Shown: positions 1 through 3,485 of the stretch, piece after piece
How positions within the stretch are numbered: the stretch's first letter is position 1
Layout of the letters: each line of letters opens with the position of its first letter
NCBI GenBank assembly: GCA_018663815.1
Contig: JABJPQ010000123.1
Coordinates: forward strand, 1-5,087
DNA from: Halobacteriovoraceae bacterium
GTDB taxonomy: Bacteria > Bdellovibrionota > Bacteriovoracia > Bacteriovoracales > Bacteriovoracaceae
Reading direction: 5' to 3'
Length of the DNA: 5,087 nt
The notes under the pieces: generated by a model
What the model was told of the DNA's origin: nothing
What the model saw: the letters and a program-made list of their open reading frames with translations, nothing else
Databases searched by the model: none
Made by a program: the position numbers and the translations under genes

Positions 1-2
1 AT

Positions 3-131
3 ACTCGAAGTTTACTAAAATCTATGTCTCGTTTTTACATGGAGCCTGATGCCGTAAAAGTTAGTGAGTATATTCTAATCAAAAAAAAGGTGTATTATGT
101 TGATTTACCGACTGATTGTAATTTTTATTAG
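3..131 (+). CDS. possible 3' end of an upstream gene (partial)
   Basis: Reading from base 3 gives 42 sense codons and then TAG at 129-131, with no stop before it, while the other two forward frames close at 16-18 and 47-49. The peptide (ending in ...KKKVYYVDLPTDCNFY) has a protein-like composition with alternating hydrophobic beta-type residues, and its codons resemble those of the neighbours. If real, the gene begins outside the window and overlaps the start of the gene at 97 by 35 bases, which would suggest translational coupling. I recognise no family. A run of this length can occur by chance in one frame, so this is a tentative call. The alternative is that 1-96 is simply the upstream region of the next gene. 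Confidence 0.35.
   Translation, partial: TRSLLKSMSRFYMEPDAVKVSEYILIKKKVYYVDLPTDCNFY
87..92 (+). promoter_or_regulatory. ribosome binding site of the gene at 97
   Basis: The sequence AAGGTG follows an A-run and ends four bases before the ATG at 97, with the AGG core six bases away. This is normal Shine-Dalgarno spacing and it fixes the start of the exported TPR-like protein, whose hydrophobic signal sequence begins at that ATG. Confidence 0.7.
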
Positions 132-873
132 TCTTACAAATATCTCGCATGTATTTGCTCGTGATTGCAAAGAATTAGAACTTCAACTCCAGCGAGGCCA
201 GGAATTATTTAACCGCGGCCAATATCTTTTAAGCTCAATTCACTATTCAAATGGGATAGCAAACAAATGCCAAAATATTGATCAATACAAATATCATTAC
301 TCATTAAGTATGATTCACCTTTTAGAATTTCAGGATGCAAACCTTGAGCTTAATTCCATTTCTAAAAAATCACCTTATTTCAAAAAAGCAAAAATCCTAA
401 AACGTTTATACTTGAATTCAAATATTAAACTGTCCCAAAGTGATACTATAAGAGTGAATGCCTGGCAGAATAAAAATAACTTAGATCGCCTTAAGAAATT
501 AACAATCCAGAGTTTAAGTACCAACCAACAAAGTAGTATCAATAGGTATATTGAACATTTAGAAAATCAAGACCTGGCGAGCCCTTATTTGTCGGGCTCA
601 TTAAGTTTAGTCCCTGGTCTTGGCCAAGCGTACTTAGGTGCATATCAAAGCGCTGCGATCTCTTTTGTTCTTAACTCTTTATTTTATCTGAGTGCAAAGG
701 ATTTTGAAGAGAAAGGACAGTATAATAGTGCTAATGCTGCATATTTAGTTTTCTCTATTACATATATTGGGAACATATTAAATAGCGTCAATATGGCAAA
801 AAAAATAAATCAAAAGAAACTCAAACCCTACCGTGAGGAATTAAAAAAAGATCTGTTTTCTGATTTGTACTAA
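97..873 (+). CDS. exported TPR-like protein with C-terminal PGLGQ membrane module
   Basis: A 258-residue protein of unknown precise function. Residues 1-21 form a Sec signal peptide (hydrophobic core LIVIFISL, likely cleavage after VFA). Residues about 24-155 are alpha-helical and TPR-like: paired amphipathic helices such as the segment around LQRGQELFNRGQYLLSSIHY (residues 31-50), though no perfect TPR consensus is present. Residues about 163-235 form a separate module: SGSLSLVPGLGQAYLGAYQS, a hydrophobic helix (about 185-199), a polar turn, a second hydrophobic helix (about 214-228), then a G-N-I-x(3)-V-x(2)-A-K-K-x-N motif. The PGLGQxYxG turn followed by two short membrane helices is a recurring module in bacterial envelope proteins, in my recollection sometimes attached to TPR repeats and found near yidD genes; no yidD is visible here. 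The tail is basic and ends in KDLFSDLY. The start is supported by the ribosome binding site at 87-92. The gene converges on the next one with 12 bases between stop codons. A role in envelope assembly or trafficking is inference only. Confidence 0.85.
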   Translation: MLIYRLIVIFISLTNISHVFARDCKELELQLQRGQELFNRGQYLLSSIHYSNGIANKCQNIDQYKYHYSLSMIHLLEFQDANLELNSISKKSPYFKKAKILKRLYLNSNIKLSQSDTIRVNAWQNKNNLDRLKKLTIQSLSTNQQSSINRYIEHLENQDLASPYLSGSLSLVPGLGQAYLGAYQSAAISFVLNSLFYLSAKDFEEKGQYNSANAAYLVFSITYIGNILNSVNMAKKINQKKLKPYREELKKDLFSDLY

Positions 874-885
874 ATCTGTAGCTCG

Positions 886-1533
886 TTACTCGTCATAATC
901 ATAAGACTCGCCGTCCGCATCACCGACAGCTCTACCTGTAAGGTCGAAGTTTTGAGCCTCATAACCTTTCACATTATCTTCTTCGCTCTCATACTGCACA
1001 TAAGCAATATAACCTATTTTTTTTCCAGTATTTTCACTTAGTACTGCTAAATAATTATATATTGCAGAATCAACATTATACATGCTTTCTGCGAAAGACT
1101 TCCACACTCTAATTTTTTTAGGTAATTTTTTTATTTCAGAGTCTGATAATTCATTCCCTTCAAATTCATCATAAGTAGCACCAACAAGAGAATGATAATC
1201 GCTAAGTACAATTGAGGTAACTTTTACTTCCCACGAACCAAGTGTAACAACTTCTGAATTATAACTAATTGATCTTGAGAGCTCTGTATTTGCAACTGTT
1301 CCTAAGTATTTAACAACAATATCTATTTCAGTTGTATAGCTTTCCCCATTTAACGAAACTTTTTTTGTATCCATAACCTTGAAAGAACTTTCTTTAAAGC
1401 ACTCTGAGCTTCTCAAAATATTATTTTGGTTATTTATTTCCCGACACAATTTTGTTTTTACTGTATTACTTAAAAGTTCAGATGCTCCCGCACTTACACT
1501 AAAAAAAAGAGTCAATATTAAAATCATTTTCAT
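886..1533 (-). CDS. exported orphan protein with acidic C-terminal tail
   Basis: A 215-residue protein whose family I do not recognise. It starts with a clear signal peptide (MKMILILTLFFSVSAGA, probable cleavage before SEL), so the mature protein of about 198 residues should be periplasmic or secreted. Only two cysteines remain after processing (C30 and C45), close enough to form one disulfide. Residues about 55-110 alternate hydrophobic and polar residues in beta-strand style (for example TTEIDIVVKYLG and SWEVKVTSIVL). The middle is more helical, with a Lys-rich stretch KKLPKK at 135-140. The tail (DADGESYDYDE) is strikingly acidic and Tyr-rich. The ATG at 1531-1533 is chosen over the in-frame ATG two codons later because a GAGGGG ribosome binding site lies six bases upstream. 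The gene seems to have its own long leader and promoter in 1534-1782. It is probably a lineage-specific envelope protein, and no function can be assigned from sequence alone. Confidence 0.85.
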   Translation of the reverse strand: MKMILILTLFFSVSAGASELLSNTVKTKLCREINNQNNILRSSECFKESSFKVMDTKKVSLNGESYTTEIDIVVKYLGTVANTELSRSISYNSEVVTLGSWEVKVTSIVLSDYHSLVGATYDEFEGNELSDSEIKKLPKKIRVWKSFAESMYNVDSAIYNYLAVLSENTGKKIGYIAYVQYESEEDNVKGYEAQNFDLTGRAVGDADGESYDYDE

Positions 1534-1539
1534 ACAATT

Positions 1540-1545
1540 CCCCTC
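1540..1545 (-). promoter_or_regulatory. ribosome binding site of the gene at 886-1533
   Basis: On the minus strand GAGGGG sits six bases (AATTGT) before the ATG at 1533. It is a strong Shine-Dalgarno match and decides in favour of the first of two in-frame ATG codons. Confidence 0.75.
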
Positions 1546-1619
1546 GTTTGTTTTTGTTTCTTTTCTCAGCTAAGTACCTGAATGTAAACGCGACAGAGCC
1601 TAAGTGGAATTTATTACTT

Positions 1620-1644
1620 AAAAACAAAGATCACATTTGATCTT
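1620..1644 (-). terminator. terminator-like hairpin in the leader of the exported orphan gene
   Basis: Read on the minus strand, AAGATCA-AATG-TGATCTT forms a perfect 7-bp stem with a 4-base loop (1644 down to 1627). The strand continues TGTTTTT, so the 3' arm runs into a U-rich tract, as in an intrinsic terminator. The stem has only two G-C pairs, so it would be weak. It lies about 90 bases upstream of the ATG at 1533, between that gene and a candidate promoter at 1722-1727. It could therefore act as an attenuator, end a short RNA of about 95 bases, or be an AT-rich operator palindrome at the DNA level. Confidence 0.35.
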
Positions 1645-1661
1645 GAGAGTACTTTCCTGCT

Positions 1662-1675
1662 AGGCATAAGTGCCT
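1662..1675. repeat. short inverted repeat AGGCA-TAAG-TGCCT
   Basis: Five-base perfect arms flank a 4-base loop, and a G-U pair would extend the stem by one on the plus strand. Bases 1659-1665 (GCTAGGC) can instead pair with 1704-1710 (GCCTAGC), so two mutually exclusive stems share AGGC. The element sits inside the candidate leader on the minus strand and inside the CRP-like site. Arms this short arise by chance, so function is uncertain. Confidence 0.4.
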
Positions 1676-1687
1676 GAGATCACGTTT
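1666..1687. promoter_or_regulatory. candidate CRP/FNR-family binding site
   Basis: The 22 bases contain AGTGC-N6-TCACG. The CRP consensus is TGTGA-N6-TCACA, so seven of the ten core bases match and the GTG-N8-CAC skeleton is intact. The right flank GTTT also fits. A second, perfect right half-site (AGATCACATTT) lies at 1628-1638, but its left half is an A-run with no match. The region lies between divergent genes, where such regulators commonly bind. No regulator gene is present in the window. Confidence 0.3.
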
Positions 1688-1721
1688 ATTTTCTTCTATC
1701 AAAGCCTAGCTTATCACCTTA

Positions 1722-1727
1722 ATTATA
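1722..1727 (-). promoter_or_regulatory. candidate -10 element (TATAAT), minus strand
   Basis: A perfect TATAAT reads leftward here, preceded by an A/T-rich tract (TATTTTTTCTTTAGG). Transcription would begin near 1715 and give a leader of about 180 bases before the ATG at 1533. The only good -35 look-alike, TTGACG at 1750-1755, is 22 bases away, too far for a standard sigma-70 promoter. The call therefore rests on the -10 alone, which is weak evidence in an AT-rich region. Confidence 0.35.
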
Positions 1728-1761
1728 CCTAAAGAAAAAATACGCTCCGCGTCAATGCGAA

Positions 1762-1773
1762 TTAACATGTTAA
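1762..1773. promoter_or_regulatory. perfect 12-bp palindrome overlapping a -10: candidate operator
   Basis: TTAACATGTTAA is its own reverse complement. Its right end overlaps the first three bases of the candidate -10 (1771-1776), and its centre is 15-16 bases before the ATG at 1783. A dimeric repressor bound here would block RNA polymerase. The placement is what makes it interesting, and no matching regulator is visible in the window. Confidence 0.4.
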
Positions 1774-1776
1774 AAT
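1768..1776 (+). promoter_or_regulatory. extended -10 promoter of the HPt-receiver gene, leaderless type
   Basis: TG-T-TAAAAT is an extended -10 element whose last base is six bases before the ATG at 1783. The usual start of transcription, about seven bases after the -10, would fall on the A of the ATG. No Shine-Dalgarno sequence precedes the ATG (the upstream bases are GCTTTA) and no good -35 is present, as is common with extended -10 promoters. Together these predict a leaderless mRNA. Confidence 0.5.
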
Positions 1777-1782
1777 GCTTTA

Positions 1783-2652
1783 ATGGAAAATCTCAAAGCA
1801 GATGATAAAATTTTAAGTGAAGAAATGTTGGAGCGAGTAGAACTCTTAGACCGCTCAATAGACAGTTTATTAGAGATTGAAAAGTCTACCGACTTAAAAT
1901 TTTCTAAAATTATTTATGATGATCTATTGGCCGCTATGCATTCCTGTAAAGATGGCTTTAAGGTGGTCGAACTTAAAAATGAAGTATCGATTTGTCATAA
2001 GTTGGAAAATTTTCTTATCTCGTCATTTCCTATAGTTGGTTTTGAGTCAGGGATCATTGAATTATTCGTTGATACTATGACAAAACTTTTAAATTCACTG
2101 AATGGTGATATCAGTATTAATTTAAGTCAAATTGACGCAAAAATTCAATCTTGTTTTTCTTGTGTTAAAAATAATTCTTACAAAACTGTTTGTGAAAAAA
2201 AATTGCCAAAAACAAATCACACCACGGTCAATGCAAACGTTTTAAAACTTAACAAACAGAAAAAAACAACAAAATCCCTTAAATCTCTTTCTTACTTAAT
2301 TCATATCGATGACAAAATAGTTAAAGCCCTTGAACAAGGCATAAGTGATGAAATAATCGTTAAAAAGCTAGACTGTATTAATAAAATTTATGATGACACA
2401 GAATTTAGAAGCTACAAAACATCGATTATCATCGACATCGATTTTTCAAAAGTATCCCCCCTCTTAGTTAGCTCTGTTTTGCAAAAATTTAATCCTAATA
2501 TCTGTCTTGTACTTCTTTATTCAGATTTAGAATTAATCATAGAGTCACTCTCGACAATACGTGATAGCAGTTTAGATTTTAACATATGTCTTATAAATAA
2601 AAAGAATCCCGATATGCAGGAGAGACTGCTTAAAAGAGTGACTACTCTATAA
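1783..2652 (+). CDS. HPt-like domain fused to a divergent receiver domain (putative phosphorelay protein)
   Basis: A 289-residue soluble protein with no signal peptide. Residues about 12-108 look like a divergent HPt four-helix bundle of the CheA P1 type. H53 opens HSCKDG, like H-T-x-K-G in the family. Nineteen residues later comes CHKLENFL (H72, E75), the same spacing as the second conserved helix in CheA and HPt proteins. Family glycines after the His are mostly replaced (KVVEL). Residues about 130-165 are a Lys/Thr-rich linker. Residues about 168-289 fit a receiver fold: LIHIDD (D176, D177, acid pocket), SIIID (D218, phospho-acceptor position), CLVLLYSD (Y246 or S247 at the Thr/Ser position), and NKKNP (K273 or K274) followed by the final helix MQERLLKRV. 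Distances between these points match CheY-like proteins closely. The inferred role is a phosphorelay or scaffolding component. The ATG at 1783 fits the promoter spacing; M15 is an alternative start. The hydrolase gene follows 28 bases downstream. Confidence 0.7.
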   Translation: MENLKADDKILSEEMLERVELLDRSIDSLLEIEKSTDLKFSKIIYDDLLAAMHSCKDGFKVVELKNEVSICHKLENFLISSFPIVGFESGIIELFVDTMTKLLNSLNGDISINLSQIDAKIQSCFSCVKNNSYKTVCEKKLPKTNHTTVNANVLKLNKQKKTTKSLKSLSYLIHIDDKIVKALEQGISDEIIVKKLDCINKIYDDTEFRSYKTSIIIDIDFSKVSPLLVSSVLQKFNPNICLVLLYSDLELIIESLSTIRDSSLDFNICLINKKNPDMQERLLKRVTTL

Positions 2653-2653
2653 T
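2648..2653 (+). promoter_or_regulatory. TATAAT overlapping the stop codon of the HPt-receiver gene
   Basis: A perfect -10 hexamer overlaps the TAA stop at 2650-2652. It would start transcription near 2660 and leave a leader of about 20 bases with no Shine-Dalgarno before the ATG at 2681. No recognisable -35 lies 16-18 bases upstream. It competes with the extended -10 at 2667-2675 as the hydrolase promoter. Confidence 0.25.
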
Positions 2654-2666
2654 TGGGTTTTATTTG

Positions 2667-2675
2667 TGCTATATT
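2667..2675 (+). promoter_or_regulatory. extended -10 promoter of the hydrolase gene, leaderless type
   Basis: TG-C-TATATT ends five bases before the ATG at 2681, so the expected transcription start falls on or next to the start codon. The bases between (TTATT) contain no ribosome binding site. The layout matches the promoter at 1768-1776 almost exactly, which strengthens both calls. It does not exclude read-through from the upstream gene. Confidence 0.45.
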
Positions 2676-2680
2676 TTATT

Positions 2681-3469
2681 ATGAAAAAAAACTTCTTCCT
2701 TTCCCTCATTTTAATCTGTTATTCCAATTATTCATTAGCTTGTGAAGCTTTAGAACAATCAATCATAAGTAATGATTTTGAAATATCTTTGATCGAATAT
2801 ATTGCACCAAAGTCAAAAAAACTAGTTTTAATTATACCTCCAACTGGTGGCATTAACTTTATTGATAAGTCCTATGCATTAGGTTTATGCAAAGCAAATA
2901 TAAATGCCGTAATTATTCGCAACTGGACTGATGACAATGAATATAATATTGAATTAGAAATTCACACTCGTTTTTACAATAGAGCTCAACGGGCGATAGA
3001 AATGACGATCAAAAGATATAGTCAATTTGATCTGGCAATTCTAGGAACAAGTGTTGGAGGAATACATGCATCTATTGCTTTTGCACGTTTTAAAAAATTA
3101 AAAACAGGACTCTTCATTGTTTCAGGAGGAAACATTGCCTCTATCATCACGAATACGGAACAAGACATACTACTTGATGCAAAAAATAAAAGATTCAAGC
3201 TGTTTAATTATAAATCAGACATCGAATATACAAATGCATTAAAAAAAATACTTCCCTATGAGCCATTACAAATTCATTTTGATAAATCTAAAAAAAAGAT
3301 TGGGATGGTAGTCTCAACCAACGACAGTATCGTTCCAACAAAAAATCAAATTGAGCTCAAAGAAAAATGGAATTCCGTTATTCTATCATCATCTTGGTTA
3401 GGCCATACGGCAACTGTCATCAAGACATGGCTCTTCAATTCATCTACTATTATCGATTTCTTTAGGTAG
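2681..3469 (+). CDS. exported alpha/beta hydrolase-like protein
   Basis: A 262-residue protein with a signal peptide, MKKNFFLSLILICYSNYSLA, and likely cleavage before C21. The Cys right after the site leaves a lipoprotein possible, but SLAC is a poor lipobox. The mature part reads as an alpha/beta hydrolase: strand LVLIIPPTGG (48-57, oxyanion-hole region); nucleophile elbow LGTSVGG (GxSxG, S124); a late strand with STNDSIVP (D215, in the typical DxxVP setting); and LGHTA (H242). The order and spacing fit a Ser-Asp-His triad, so a periplasmic or surface esterase, lipase or peptidase is likely; the substrate is unknown. An in-frame GTG at 2666 would add five residues, but it lies within the promoter-like sequence and would put VLYFI before the classic MKK start, so the ATG is preferred. 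The gene follows the HPt-receiver gene by 28 bases and converges on gltB with a 16-base gap. Confidence 0.8.
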   Translation: MKKNFFLSLILICYSNYSLACEALEQSIISNDFEISLIEYIAPKSKKLVLIIPPTGGINFIDKSYALGLCKANINAVIIRNWTDDNEYNIELEIHTRFYNRAQRAIEMTIKRYSQFDLAILGTSVGGIHASIAFARFKKLKTGLFIVSGGNIASIITNTEQDILLDAKNKRFKLFNYKSDIEYTNALKKILPYEPLQIHFDKSKKKIGMVVSTNDSIVPTKNQIELKEKWNSVILSSSWLGHTATVIKTWLFNSSTIIDFFR

Positions 3470-3485
3470 GAATATTTTAAAAAAG

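Larger units (their letters stand above)
1571..1677. repeat. diverged direct repeats in the divergent intergenic region
   Basis: Two short motifs are each present twice. TAAGTACCTGA at 1571-1581 and TAAGTGCCTGA at 1667-1677 differ at one base in 11. AGATCACATTT at 1628-1638 and AGATCACGTTT at 1677-1687 also differ at one base in 11. A further CCTAAGTGGA lies at 1599-1608. The entry spans the first pair. Pairs of repeats this close together suggest protein-binding sites or alternative RNA pairing partners rather than coding sequence. Confidence 0.5.

Noticed and set aside
579..599. GAGCCC / GGGCTC inverted repeat inside the TPR-like gene, 9-base loop
   Set aside because: It is the most GC-rich hairpin in that gene, but it encodes the junction before the membrane module and no T-run follows on either strand, so it is unlikely to be a terminator.
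1379..1573. 64-residue forward open frame antisense to the start of the exported orphan gene
   Set aside because: It covers the signal-peptide region of the minus-strand gene, has no convincing ribosome binding site or recognisable domain, and its hydrophobic look comes from the reverse complement of that region.
1565..1678. Long-range fold pairing CTCAG (1565-1569) with CTGAG (1674-1678) and AAGTAC (1572-1577) with GTACTT (1649-1654), as a plus-strand structured RNA
   Set aside because: The helices are only 5-6 bp with large unpaired stretches, no plus-strand promoter or terminator frames them, and such pairings are expected by chance in about 250 bases.
2421..2446. Repeated ATCGAT-like motifs in the HPt-receiver gene
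   Set aside because: They are explained by consecutive Ile and Asp codons in the strand leading to D218, not by a separate repeat element.
2666..2680. GTG at 2666 as an alternative hydrolase start
   Set aside because: It would place five residues before a classic MKK signal peptide, lacks a ribosome binding site, and lies within the extended -10 sequence.
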